64,000 nucleotides of DNA from a bacterium (GCA_021786295.1 JAJYNO010000017.1:114389-178388), one strand, 5' to 3'; shown: positions 18,465 to 26,418, counted from the stretch's first letter. The notes: generated by a model from the sequence alone, not told the origin. Numbers and translations are program-made.

Positions 18465-19403
18465 ATGGAAGGGAAGATCCTGGTAGCGGACGACGACAAG
18501 GCGATGCAGGAGGTGGTGTGCCGGCTGCTCAACGGCAGAGGCTGGAAAGTCCGCACCGCCGACGACGGGCTCTCCGCGCTGGAGAGGATAGCGGCAGAAC
18601 TGCCCGACGTGATACTGCTGGACCTGAATATGCCGGGACTTGGCGGCAGGGAATTGCTGGCCAGCCTGCGCAGGAACCCGCGCACTGCGGTGGTCCCCGT
18701 GATCATAATAAGCGGCGAGGACAGCCCGGGGGAGAAGGCGGCTGAGTTCGGCATAGGGGCGGACGATTTCGTCTCCAAGCCCTTCGACTCCGTAGAACTG
18801 GTGGCCAGGGTGGAAGCCGCCGCGCGCAGGGCTCGGCGCCTGCTGGCCGCCAACCCGCTTACCCTGCTGCCCGGCGGCCCGGCGATAGAGGAGGAGGCCG
18901 GCGCGCGCATAGCCTCGGGCGCCCCCCTGGCTTTTTTCTACATCGACATGGACAACTTCAAGGCCTACAACGACAACTACGGCTATCTCAAGGGCGACGA
19001 GGCCATCAGGATGGTGGCGCGGCTGCTTACCGAGGTCCAGAACGAGTTCTCCGGGGACGAACTCTTCGTCGGGCATATCGGCGGGGACGACTTCGTGCTG
19101 ATGTGCCCTCCGGACAAGGCCGAGGCCGTGGCCGAGCGCGTTGCGGCGAGCTTCGATTCCCGCGCGCCAGGGCTTTACCGGGCCGAGGACGCGGAGAGCG
19201 GCTATATAACCTCCGCGGACCGCTCCGGCATCGAAAGACGCTTCCCGCTGATGTCCCTCTCCATAGCCATAGTCACCAACGAACGGCGGAGGCTGGGACA
19301 TTACGCCAGGATTGTGGACATCGCCGCAGAGATAAAGAAGTTCCTCAAAGGACGGCGGACCGCGGGCGGCAGCGCCTTTCTGAAGGACAGGCGCCGGGAT
19401 TGA
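18465..19403 (+). CDS. response regulator with GGDEF diguanylate cyclase domain
   Basis: 312 residues: receiver (about 1-120, VADDDK, ILLDLNMPGLGG, SKPF) and GGDEF domain (about 130-300) that would make cyclic di-GMP. The domain has the substrate segment FYIDMDNFKAYND and KGDEAI. Its signature is GGDDF rather than GGDEF/GGEEF, and no RxxD inhibitory site lies in front of it. It may be active without product inhibition, or have reduced activity. It is co-transcribed with the FlgO-like gene. Confidence 0.9.
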   Translation: MEGKILVADDDKAMQEVVCRLLNGRGWKVRTADDGLSALERIAAELPDVILLDLNMPGLGGRELLASLRRNPRTAVVPVIIISGEDSPGEKAAEFGIGADDFVSKPFDSVELVARVEAAARRARRLLAANPLTLLPGGPAIEEEAGARIASGAPLAFFYIDMDNFKAYNDNYGYLKGDEAIRMVARLLTEVQNEFSGDELFVGHIGGDDFVLMCPPDKAEAVAERVAASFDSRAPGLYRAEDAESGYITSADRSGIERRFPLMSLSIAIVTNERRRLGHYARIVDIAAEIKKFLKGRRTAGGSAFLKDRRRD

Positions 19404-19427
19404 GGCTTTCCCGCGGGATTTTTTTAC

Positions 19428-19433
19428 TATAAT
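19428..19433 (+). promoter_or_regulatory. -10 box TATAAT, near-leaderless start of double-receiver gene
   Basis: TACTATAAT ends 5 nt before the ATG at 19439. A second ATG at 19448 has GGGAG just 3 nt upstream, too close for a good ribosome site. Confidence 0.45.
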
Positions 19434-19438
19434 CACAT

Positions 19439-20200
19439 ATGGGAGCTATGGCTAAAGTCCTCATAATCGAAGATGACGGCATAGTGCGCGACGCGCTCTC
19501 GGTCTTCCTGATGCGCGACGGGCACAAGGTGATCTCGGCGTCCGACGGGGTCAGCGGAGTCAACGTTTTCCGGGCGGAGCGGCCTGATCTGGTGGTGCTG
19601 GACCGCAACCTGCCTTTCCTGACCGGTTCCGGCGTTTTCGAAGAGATACGCAGGATCTCCAGGGACGTGCCCATCGTGGTCCTTACCGGCAACGACGACC
19701 CAGAGGAGGGGCGCATGTACCTGGAGCGGGGCGCCGCCGCGTTCCTCTCCAAGGGAGACGGCCTTTCCAGCGCGGTCGATTCCGTGGAGAAGCTGCTGCC
19801 TTCCGCGGTCCCCGCTCCGGTCAAGGCCCCGGCGACCATACTTATCGCGGAGGACGACGAGGGGATGCTGGGCGTTCTCTCGCGCAGCCTGGTGGCCGCC
19901 GGATATTTCGTGATAAGGGCCGGGGACGGCCTGACCGCGGAACGCCTGGCCCGCGAAAAAAAGCCGGACCTTATCCTGCTGGACATCTTCATGCCGGGCA
20001 AGAACGGGGTGGAGGTGCTGGAGACCCTTTCCCGGGAGATGCCGGATACCGGTATAATGATGATAAGCGGCAACGATAACGAAGAAACCGCCCGGGAGTG
20101 CCTGCGCAAGGGCGCGTTCGACTATCTGCCGAAACCGCCTGACCTGGACGCCCTTGAGCGCATAGTCAAATACCGCCTTTTCCTGCAGCGCCCTTCCTGA
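19439..20200 (+). CDS. double-receiver protein without output domain
   Basis: 253 residues made of two complete receivers: residues about 4-120 (VLIIEDDG, LVVLDRNLPF, SKGD) and about 130-250 (ILIAEDDEG, LILLDIFMPGKNG, PKPP). There is no kinase or DNA-binding part. Such proteins act as phosphate sinks or relay hubs, which would suit an island holding four kinases and few outputs. It is transcribed from its own TATAAT box and ends the island. Confidence 0.9.
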   Translation: MGAMAKVLIIEDDGIVRDALSVFLMRDGHKVISASDGVSGVNVFRAERPDLVVLDRNLPFLTGSGVFEEIRRISRDVPIVVLTGNDDPEEGRMYLERGAAAFLSKGDGLSSAVDSVEKLLPSAVPAPVKAPATILIAEDDEGMLGVLSRSLVAAGYFVIRAGDGLTAERLAREKKPDLILLDIFMPGKNGVEVLETLSREMPDTGIMMISGNDNEETARECLRKGAFDYLPKPPDLDALERIVKYRLFLQRPS

Positions 20201-20272
20201 AGGGCGTCTTTCTGCCTGGCGGCCCCTACCCCTCATCCATGCGGGTGGCCCGCCGAAGGCAGGGAGCGGACC

Positions 20273-20302
20273 TTGACCGGGCCCGCCCTGAAATGGGATA
20301 AT
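20273..20302 (+). promoter_or_regulatory. promoter TTGACC-N18-GATAAT of the RRM gene
   Basis: TTGACC at 20273-20278 and GATAAT at 20297-20302 predict transcription from about 20309, giving a leader of about 107 nt before the ATG at 20417. Confidence 0.55.
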
Positions 20303-20308
20303 GTTAGC

Positions 20309-20416
20309 GTAGTATAAACCGAAAGCTCAAGTTTTTGAAGCCTATCCTTCGGGCAGTTAGCGAGGAAAGCGCAGAGAGAGTTGAGATCGGGTAAACAGTC
20401 AGGAGGATAGTACACA
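20309..20416 (+). other. long 5-prime leader of RNA-binding protein gene
   Basis: About 107 nt with a small CC-TTCG-GG tetraloop (near 20346) and an A/G-rich tail with AGGAGG ending 11 nt before the ATG. Most genes here have leaders under 40 nt. Long leaders of this kind occur on cold-shock and RNA-binding genes, where they control translation. I recognise no known riboswitch family. Confidence 0.4.
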
Positions 20417-20755
20417 ATGAGCAAGAGAATATACGTGGGCGGCCTGCCCTTCAAGACCACCGAGGAGGAGATGCAGAACCTCTTCGCGAGCTACGGCCAG
20501 GTGTCCAGCGCGAAACTGATCACCGACAAGTACTCCGGCCAGTCCCGCGGCTTCGGCTTCGTTGAGATGCCGAACGACGAGGAAGCTACCGCCGCCATGG
20601 AGAAACTGAACGGCTCCGATTTCGGTGGCCGCAAGCTGACCGTGAACGAGGCCCGTCCGATGGAAGCCCGCCCCCGCGGCGGATTCGGCGGCGGCCGCGA
20701 TCGCGGCGACCGTGGTGACCGCGGCGGCCGCGGCGGCTACGGCGACAAGTGGTAA
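20417..20755 (+). CDS. RRM-domain RNA-binding protein
   Basis: 112 residues. A single RNA recognition motif with RNP2 IYVGGLP and RNP1 RGFGFVEM spans residues about 4-80, followed by a Gly/Arg/Asp tail of GGRDRGDRG-type repeats. This is the form of bacterial and cyanobacterial Rbp proteins, often cold-induced RNA chaperones that bind mRNA leaders. It is monocistronic, with its own promoter, long leader and strong terminator, which suggests high expression. A self-regulatory role through the leader is possible but not shown. Confidence 0.93.
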   Translation: MSKRIYVGGLPFKTTEEEMQNLFASYGQVSSAKLITDKYSGQSRGFGFVEMPNDEEATAAMEKLNGSDFGGRKLTVNEARPMEARPRGGFGGGRDRGDRGDRGGRGGYGDKW

Positions 20756-20777
20756 TTAAATCCCTTTAACGGATTTA

Positions 20778-20804
20778 ACGCCCCGGCCAACCGGGGCGTT
20801 TTTA
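20778..20804 (+). terminator. rho-independent terminator of RRM gene
   Basis: ACGCCCCGG-ccaa-CCGGGGCGT forms a perfect 9-bp stem followed by TTTTTATT. Confidence 0.9.
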
Positions 20805-20806
20805 TT

Positions 20807-20877
20807 GGGGACAGACACCTATTTTCCATTAGAACCGCTTAATGGGAGAGGCCAATGGGAAATAGGTGTCTGTCCCT
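20807..20877. mobile_element. IS200/REP-associated palindromic element (MITE-like)
   Basis: The 24-nt arms 20807-20830 (GGGGACAGACACCTATTTTCC...) and 20854-20877 are inverted copies with about two mismatches around a 23-nt loop. Sequences of the type GGGACAGACACCTATTT are, to my knowledge, terminal hairpins left by REP-associated/IS200-like Y1 transposases. No transposase gene is present, so this is a non-autonomous copy or scar. It lies between a terminator and a TetR promoter. Confidence 0.65.
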
Positions 20878-20888
20878 ATTTTAAAGGG

Positions 20889-20917
20889 TTGACAGGGTTG
20901 TTATACGGATGTATAAT
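20889..20917 (+). promoter_or_regulatory. consensus sigma-70 promoter of TetR exporter operon
   Basis: TTGACA (20889-20894), 17 bp, TATAAT (20912-20917): a near-perfect housekeeping promoter. It is overlapped by the operator palindromes. Confidence 0.85.
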
Positions 20918-20932
20918 TATACGAAAGTGTAA
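20901..20932. promoter_or_regulatory. two adjacent TetR operator palindromes
   Basis: TTATAC-ggat-GTATAA (20901-20916, perfect) is immediately followed by TTATAC-gaaa-GTGTAA (20917-20932, one mismatch). They cover the -10 box and the transcription start, so binding would block RNA polymerase. They probably bind the TetR protein encoded directly downstream. Confidence 0.7.
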
Positions 20933-20945
20933 TAACGGAGAGGCT

Positions 20946-21575
20946 ATGGCCAGACCGCCGTCGGAGATCGGAATGAAACTCAGGAGAGCGGGGCGAAGGC
21001 TCCTTCAGGAAAAGGGGCTGACGGGGCTCAGCGTGCGGGAGACCTGCCGCGAGGCCGGCGTGAACACCGGGATGTTCCACTACTATTTCGGCTCCAGGGA
21101 GGAGTTCCTCCGCGACGTGCTGAAGGACATCTACGCGGAGTTCATGGAGAACTTCAAGGCAGGGGTTTCCGCTGGCGGAACGCCAAGGGAGCGGCTCAAG
21201 AACGCCCTGATCGAGGTCGGCCGCTTCGCTCGGGTCATGCGCGGCGCGGCGCCCGTTCTTTTTGCCGACATGGCCTACGGCAACAGGGAGGCCTTCGGCT
21301 TCCTCTCCTCCAATTTTACCGAACACATGAGCCAAGTAGCCGACCTGGCCAGGCAATGCCGCCAGGCCAGCGCGCTGCGTTCCCGCTCAGTCCCTTTCCT
21401 GGTGGCCTCGCTTATCCCGGTCATGGTGTTCCCGGTGCTGATAGGCGGGGTCATGGAGCGCAACGGGGTAGAGAACGTCATGGAAATGCCTTTAAAAAGC
21501 CTGGGCGATGAGATATTCTCCGATGAGGGGATAGCCGAGCGGGCCGAGATCGCGTTGAGAGGTGTTGGTCTATGA
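20946..21575 (+). CDS. TetR-family repressor of the ABC exporter operon
   Basis: 209 residues. The N-terminal helix-turn-helix (about 10-55: LLQEKGLTGLSVRETCREAGVNTGMFHYYFGSREE) is a typical TetR reader, followed by an all-helical ligand domain. The track start at 20805 reads through the mobile element and the promoter; the ATG at 20946 has GGAGAGG upstream. It is the first gene of the operon, and its stop overlaps the TolC start (ATGA). It is probably autoregulatory through the palindromes at 20901-20932. The inducer is unknown, possibly the exported compound. Confidence 0.9.
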   Translation: MARPPSEIGMKLRRAGRRLLQEKGLTGLSVRETCREAGVNTGMFHYYFGSREEFLRDVLKDIYAEFMENFKAGVSAGGTPRERLKNALIEVGRFARVMRGAAPVLFADMAYGNREAFGFLSSNFTEHMSQVADLARQCRQASALRSRSVPFLVASLIPVMVFPVLIGGVMERNGVENVMEMPLKSLGDEIFSDEGIAERAEIALRGVGL

Positions 21576-22918
21576 GGATATTGATAATACTGCTGCTGGC
21601 GGCCGCGCCGGCCAGGGCGGAGGACATGGCCCTGACGCTCAGGGCCGCAGAGAACGGCGCTCTGGCCGTCTCCAGCGAGTACAGGGCCGCCAGGCTTTCC
21701 GCCGAGTCAGCGTCGGCGGCCGCGGCCGCCGCGGGGGCCCTGCTCGACCCGCGCGTGACGCTGGAGGGCAGCCTCAGGTACTCGCAGGTAATACCGGAGA
21801 TGGCTCTCCCGCCCCTGCTGGGCGGCCCCAGGCCGCTGGGCGACAACTGGAACTATTCCGTCGGCCCGTCGCTCTACTGGACGGTCTTCGACGGCGGGGT
21901 CCTGCGCTCCGGGCGCGAGGCCGCGCTGAAGACGGCTGCCGCGCGCCGCGCCGAGGAGGAGGACACCCGCCGGCAGGTGCTGCTGCGGACGCGCACGGCC
22001 TATTTCAGGCTGCAGCTGGCGCTGGAACGGGTCTACCTGATAGGGGAGAACCTGCAGCTCTCGCTGGCGCAGCTGGCGGATATTTCGAACGGGGCCAGGG
22101 CGGGCACCAGAAGCAGGTTGGACGAGATAAGGGCCCGCGAAGAGACGCTCGACCGCAGGCACGACCTGGTGCAGGCCCGCGGGGAGCTGGCCTCCGCCCT
22201 GCGCGACCTGGCGCTGCTCACGGGCCTCGACCTGCCGTCCGGGGCCTCTCTGCCGATGGACTCCAGGCTGGAGGGACTGGGGCTGGAGGACGGGCAGGAC
22301 GCAGGCCTCTACATCAAGGCCGAACCTTACGGGCAGATCCTGCAGCGTTTCCTTCCGGCGGCGTCCGCCCCGCTGCAGAAGGCCCTGCCTGACGTGGCCG
22401 CGCTGGATTATTCCGCCGGGGCCTATAAAGCGATGGCCGGCTCCTACAGGGCGCAGCGCCTGCCGCGCCTTCAGCTGGGGGCCCGCTCGTCTATAGACTA
22501 TCCCAACGGTCCGAACATCTACTCGTTCCTCCAGAACTCGGCCTCGCTTTCCGTGTCGCTGCCTCTTTTCGAGGGCGGCAGTTCCTCCGACAAGGAGCGC
22601 GGGAGCGAGCTGGCCGCAGGCGCGGCCGCGGAGAGGAAGACCTGGGCGCAATTGGTCGCGGAGAACCAGTTCCGTAAGGCTCTGGACGCGCAGGCCGAAC
22701 TGCAGGCGGAACAGGCCATAGACAAGTCCGCGGCCGACTACGCCCAGGAGGCGGCCAAGCTGGCCTACGACTCCTACAAGTCCGGCGGTTCCACCTGGCT
22801 GGACGTGGAGAGCGCGGACCTCAAGGAACTGCAGGCCAGGACCGCCTCCGCCTCCACCGGCGCGGAGATACTGCTCAACCTCGCTTTGCTCGACAGCCTT
22901 ACAGGGAGCGTGAACTGA
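21572..22918 (+). CDS. TolC-family outer membrane channel protein
   Basis: 448 residues with a signal peptide (MRILIILLLAAAPARAED) and two long helical, Ala/Glu-rich OEP repeats (about 25-220 and 240-448) typical of trimeric outer membrane exit ducts. It carries substrates through the outer membrane for the adaptor and ABC pump that follow. Translational coupling with the repressor gene before it and a 1-nt gap to the adaptor gene after it place it firmly in the operon. Confidence 0.88.
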   Translation: MRILIILLLAAAPARAEDMALTLRAAENGALAVSSEYRAARLSAESASAAAAAAGALLDPRVTLEGSLRYSQVIPEMALPPLLGGPRPLGDNWNYSVGPSLYWTVFDGGVLRSGREAALKTAAARRAEEEDTRRQVLLRTRTAYFRLQLALERVYLIGENLQLSLAQLADISNGARAGTRSRLDEIRAREETLDRRHDLVQARGELASALRDLALLTGLDLPSGASLPMDSRLEGLGLEDGQDAGLYIKAEPYGQILQRFLPAASAPLQKALPDVAALDYSAGAYKAMAGSYRAQRLPRLQLGARSSIDYPNGPNIYSFLQNSASLSVSLPLFEGGSSSDKERGSELAAGAAAERKTWAQLVAENQFRKALDAQAELQAEQAIDKSAADYAQEAAKLAYDSYKSGGSTWLDVESADLKELQARTASASTGAEILLNLALLDSLTGSVN

Positions 22919-22919
22919 C

Positions 22920-23645
22920 ATGAAAAAGAAGCTCATACCTTTGATCGCGGCGGCCGCGATCGGCGCCGCCATCTTCGCGGAGGTGCGCGACAAGGGCGAT
23001 TTCCGCTACGCCGGCACGATAGAGGTCACCGAGACCGATCTCTCGGCCCGCATCCCGGGCGTGATAGCCGCCTACGACGCGGCCGAGGGGGACTCCATAA
23101 GGGCCGGCCAGACCATAGCTTCCCTGGACTGCTCCGACTTCAGGCTGGCGGCCGGCATAGCCGCCGAGGATTTCAAGCGGGCCGAGGAGCTTTACAAGAG
23201 CGGCTCGATGTCGCGCGAGAACTACGACCGCCTGAAGTACAAGAGGGACGACTCGGCGCTGAAGGTCGATTGGTGCACGATAAAATCTCCGGTCACCGGC
23301 AGCGTGCTCTATACCTATCACGAGAAGGGGGAACTGGTCTCGCCGGGCACCAGGCTGGCCACGGTGGCCGACCTTTCCGAGGTCTGGGCCTACATCTACG
23401 TGCCGCACGACCTGCTGGCGAAGATAAGGACCGGGATGGCGGTGCACGGCTACCTGCCGGAAGAAGGGGACAGGGAGTTCCCGGGGGTCATCTCGGTCAT
23501 CTACCCCGAGGCGGAGTTCACGCCCAAGAACGTACAGACGCGCAAGGAGCGCACGCGCCTGGTCTACGCCGTAAAGGTCACCTTCCACGACCCTGGCGGC
23601 ACGCTGAAGCCGGGCATGACGATAGAGGTTAAGCTGCCGGACTGA
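22920..23645 (+). CDS. HlyD/YbhG-type membrane fusion adaptor, short form
   Basis: 241 residues, clearly shorter than the usual 320-400. N-terminal TM anchor (LIPLIAAAAIGAAIFAEV), lipoyl half-motifs (GTIEVTETDLSARIPG and WCTIKSPVTGSVLYTYHEKGELV) and a beta-barrel (ADLSEVWAYIYVPHDLLAKIRTGM). The alpha hairpin between the lipoyl halves is only about 45 residues (GIAAEDFKRAEELYKSGSMSRENYDRLKYKRDD). It links the inner-membrane ABC pump to the TolC protein. The short hairpin may mean a TolC partner that reaches further down. Confidence 0.87.
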   Translation: MKKKLIPLIAAAAIGAAIFAEVRDKGDFRYAGTIEVTETDLSARIPGVIAAYDAAEGDSIRAGQTIASLDCSDFRLAAGIAAEDFKRAEELYKSGSMSRENYDRLKYKRDDSALKVDWCTIKSPVTGSVLYTYHEKGELVSPGTRLATVADLSEVWAYIYVPHDLLAKIRTGMAVHGYLPEEGDREFPGVISVIYPEAEFTPKNVQTRKERTRLVYAVKVTFHDPGGTLKPGMTIEVKLPD

Positions 23646-23653
23646 GCCGCTTT

Positions 23654-24370
23654 ATGTTCGCGATAAGCACGGAAAGCCTGAGAAAGTCGTTCGGCCGCGT
23701 CAAGGCGCTGGACTCGGTCTCCTTCGACTTTTCCGCGGGCCTGCTGCACGGGCTGATAGGCTCCGACGGGGCTGGCAAGACCACCACGCTGCGCCTGCTG
23801 GCCGGGCTCTTGCGCCCGTCGGCCGGGCGCATCCGCTATTTCCGCGACGGCGCGCCCTCAGCCTTCGAAGCGATGCGCCCGAGCCTGGCCTATATGCCGC
23901 AGCAGGCGAGCCTCTATCCCGACCTTTCCGTGGCCGAGCACCTGGAGTTCTTCCGCGAACTCTACCGGCTGGACGCGGCCACCTTCAGGAAGCGTTCGTC
24001 CGAACTGCTGGAGATAACCAGGCTGGGGAAGTTCAGCGACCGGCGAGCCGCCCAGCTCTCCGGCGGCATGTACAAGAAACTGGGGCTGATGTGCGCGCTG
24101 CTGCAGTCGCCGTCCGTGCTGCTCTTGGACGAGCCCACCAACGGCGTGGACCCGATCAGCCGCCGCGAGTTCTGGGAACTGCTCTACGGCCTGGCCGCGG
24201 AAAAGATCCTGGTCGTGGTGTCAACGGCTTACATGGACGAGGCCGAGCGCTGCGCGCGCGTCCACTTGCTGGACTCCGGGCGGCTGCTGGCGTCCGGCGA
24301 ACCCAGGGCCGTGCTGAAGGCGGCAGGGGCGCGCAGCTTCGAGGAGATCTTCATAAGGAGCGCCGCATGA
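23654..24370 (+). CDS. ABC exporter ATPase subunit 1
   Basis: 238 residues: Walker A GSDGAGKTT, Q-loop MPQQ, signature LSGGMYKKL, Walker B VLLLDEPTNGVDP, and a switch region STAYMDEAERC where the usual His is Ala or Tyr. It matches the N-terminal half of YbhF-type fused ATPases; here the halves are two genes with an ATGA overlap. It should pair with the second ATPase to power a two-permease (YbhS/YbhR-like) exporter. Without a normal switch His this may be the weaker half of the pair. Confidence 0.9.
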   Translation: MFAISTESLRKSFGRVKALDSVSFDFSAGLLHGLIGSDGAGKTTTLRLLAGLLRPSAGRIRYFRDGAPSAFEAMRPSLAYMPQQASLYPDLSVAEHLEFFRELYRLDAATFRKRSSELLEITRLGKFSDRRAAQLSGGMYKKLGLMCALLQSPSVLLLDEPTNGVDPISRREFWELLYGLAAEKILVVVSTAYMDEAERCARVHLLDSGRLLASGEPRAVLKAAGARSFEEIFIRSAA

Positions 24371-25293
24371 ACCCTTCCTGCGCGCTCGAGGTCAACGGGC
24401 TCTCTATAAAGTTCGGGGACTTTACCGCGGTGGACGACGTCTCGTTCTGCGTGCGGAAGGGCGAGATCTTCGGCTTCCTGGGCGCCAACGGCGCCGGCAA
24501 GACCACTACGATAAGGATGCTCTGCGGGCTGCTGGTCCCGACTTCCGGCACCGCCACCGTCGGAGGCCTCGGTTTCGGGGACGGCGGCAAAGGGATAAAG
24601 CGCATCGTCGGCTACATGTCGCAGAAGTTCACGCTCTACAACGACCTGACCGTAGGGGAAAACCTGGATTTTGCGGCCGGGCTGCGCAAGCTGGACCCGG
24701 CCTACGCTAAAAAACGCCGCAAGGAACTTTTCGCTCTGACCGGCTTCGACAGGCCTCTTTCCACGATGGTGCGGGCGCTGCCGGGCGGCATAAAACAGGA
24801 ACTCGCCCTTTCCGCGGCCATGCTGCACGACCCGGAGATCATCTTCCTCGACGAACCGACCTCCGGCGTGGCCCCGGCGGCGCGCGCCCGCTTCTGGGAC
24901 CTGATACGCAAGGTCACCGCGCTGGGAAAGACGGTGATCGTGACCACGCATTATATGGACGAGGCGGAGCAGTGCGGCCGCATAGCGCTGATGCGGACCG
25001 GCAGGCTCATCGCCCTCGGTTCTCCGGAAGAGCTTAAAGCTTCCGCCTTCCCCGGGCCGATGGCGGAGCTGGACTTCAACGGCCCGCCCCCGGAGGGTTT
25101 TATCTCCGGCCTGCGGAAGGCGCGCGGCCTGCTGGAGCTCTCCCCGCACGGCATGCGCTGGCACGCGGCCTTCAGCGGCGGGACCGAGATGGATTCCGCC
25201 CTCGCCGGCCTGCCAGCCGGCGCTTCGCGCGCCCTGATCAAACCGTCGCTGGAGGACGTGTTCATAAGGCTGGTGGAGGGGAAGGAGCGCTAA
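24367..25293 (+). CDS. ABC exporter ATPase subunit 2
   Basis: 308 residues: Walker A GANGAGKTT, Q-loop MSQKF, degenerate signature LPGGIKQ, Walker B IIFLDEPTSG, switch VTTHYMDEAEQ with His present. The D-loop reads GVAP where relatives have GVDP. About 70 C-terminal residues form the accessory domain seen in these exporters. The track start at 24091 lies within the previous gene; the ATG at 24367 overlaps its stop. Subunit 1 has a normal signature but no switch His, while this one has the His but a weak signature, so the pair looks asymmetric. Confidence 0.9.
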   Translation: MNPSCALEVNGLSIKFGDFTAVDDVSFCVRKGEIFGFLGANGAGKTTTIRMLCGLLVPTSGTATVGGLGFGDGGKGIKRIVGYMSQKFTLYNDLTVGENLDFAAGLRKLDPAYAKKRRKELFALTGFDRPLSTMVRALPGGIKQELALSAAMLHDPEIIFLDEPTSGVAPAARARFWDLIRKVTALGKTVIVTTHYMDEAEQCGRIALMRTGRLIALGSPEELKASAFPGPMAELDFNGPPPEGFISGLRKARGLLELSPHGMRWHAAFSGGTEMDSALAGLPAGASRALIKPSLEDVFIRLVEGKER

Positions 25294-25302
25294 GCCGCCG
25301 TT

Positions 25303-26418
25303 ATGCCCGGTCCATCTTTCAATATCCACAGGGCCTATTCGGTGGCGCGCAAGGAGGTCATGCACGTGCTGAGGGACCCCTTCACGCTGGCGCTGGCGCT
25401 GGGCCTGCCGGTGATGCTGGTCACCTTCTTCGGCTACGCGATAGATTTCGAGGTCAAGAACCTCTCGCTGGCCGTCTCCGACATGGACAACGGCCCTTCG
25501 TCGCGCAGGCTGCTGGACATCTTCTCCGCCTCCGGCTATTTCAACGTGTCGGCCGCCGGCGACCCGATACGTAAGGTCGACGCGGGGGAAGCTGCGGCTG
25601 CGCTCTTCATCAAGCCGGATTTTTCGCGCGATCTGCGCCGCGGCAAGTCCGTGTCGGCGCAGTTCGTGCTGGACGGCAGCGACAACTCCAAGGCCGCCGT
25701 GATCATGGGCTACCTGCCGGGCCTGGAGGCCGCCGCCGACGCGCGCCTGGCGGACTATTCGCCCTCGCCTCCGGTCTCGCTGGAGACCCGCTTCCTGTAC
25801 AATCCGGAACTGAACAGCCGCTGGTTCACGATCCCCGGCCTGGCGGCCATCATCATAGGCCTGCTGGCCATCATGCTGACTGCGATGACGGTGGCGCGCG
25901 AGTGGGAGAACGGCTCGATGGAGCTGCTGCTCTCCACGCCGGTGCGCCCGCTGGAGATCATCGTCGGCAAGCTGGCCCCTTACGGGGTGCTGGTGCTGAC
26001 CGGCGTGTTCTTCGTCTACCTGGCCTCGCGGCTGGTGTTCGGCGTGCCGTTCGCCGGTTCGCACCTGCTGTTCCTGCTGGCCTGCGTGCTGTTCATCGTC
26101 GCCGCGCTGGCGCAGGGGCTGTTCATCTCGGTGGCCACGCGCCAGCAGCAGGTAGCCATGCAGCTCTCGATGATAACCGGCCTGCTGCCGAGCATGCTGC
26201 TGTCCGGCTTCATCTTCCCGGTGGAGAGCATGCCGCCCTTCTTCCGCTATTTCACGATGCTGCTGCCCCCGCGCTGGTTCATGGAGGCGGCGCGGGGCAT
26301 CTACCTGAAGGGGGCCGGCCTGCGGGAGCTGGCCGTGCCGTTCCTGGCGCTGACGGCGCTGAGCGCGCTGATGCTGGCGCTCGCGCTCAAGAAGTTCAAG
26401 ACGGACCTGGAGCCATGA
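25303..26418 (+). CDS. ABC-2 type exporter permease 1 (YbhS-like)
   Basis: 371 residues with one N-terminal TM (FTLALALGLPVMLVTFFGYAI), a periplasmic domain of about 130 residues (about 50-175), and five TM helices in the C-terminal half. Conserved ABC2 segments: TVAREWENGSMELLLSTPVRPLEIIVGKL and LSGFIFPVESMP. It forms a heterodimer with the next permease. The stop overlaps the start of permease 2 (ATGA). Substrate not identifiable; relatives export drugs and other amphiphiles. Confidence 0.9.
   Translation: MPGPSFNIHRAYSVARKEVMHVLRDPFTLALALGLPVMLVTFFGYAIDFEVKNLSLAVSDMDNGPSSRRLLDIFSASGYFNVSAAGDPIRKVDAGEAAAALFIKPDFSRDLRRGKSVSAQFVLDGSDNSKAAVIMGYLPGLEAAADARLADYSPSPPVSLETRFLYNPELNSRWFTIPGLAAIIIGLLAIMLTAMTVAREWENGSMELLLSTPVRPLEIIVGKLAPYGVLVLTGVFFVYLASRLVFGVPFAGSHLLFLLACVLFIVAALAQGLFISVATRQQQVAMQLSMITGLLPSMLLSGFIFPVESMPPFFRYFTMLLPPRWFMEAARGIYLKGAGLRELAVPFLALTALSALMLALALKKFKTDLEP

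Noticed and set aside
20309-20416. Known riboswitch in the RRM gene leader
   Set aside because: No conserved core of the c-di-GMP, SAM, cobalamin or other common classes could be traced by eye.
20805-20945. N-terminal extension of the first TetR protein in the track
   Set aside because: It would translate the palindromic element, the promoter and the operators; the ATG at 20946 with GGAGAGG is the true start.
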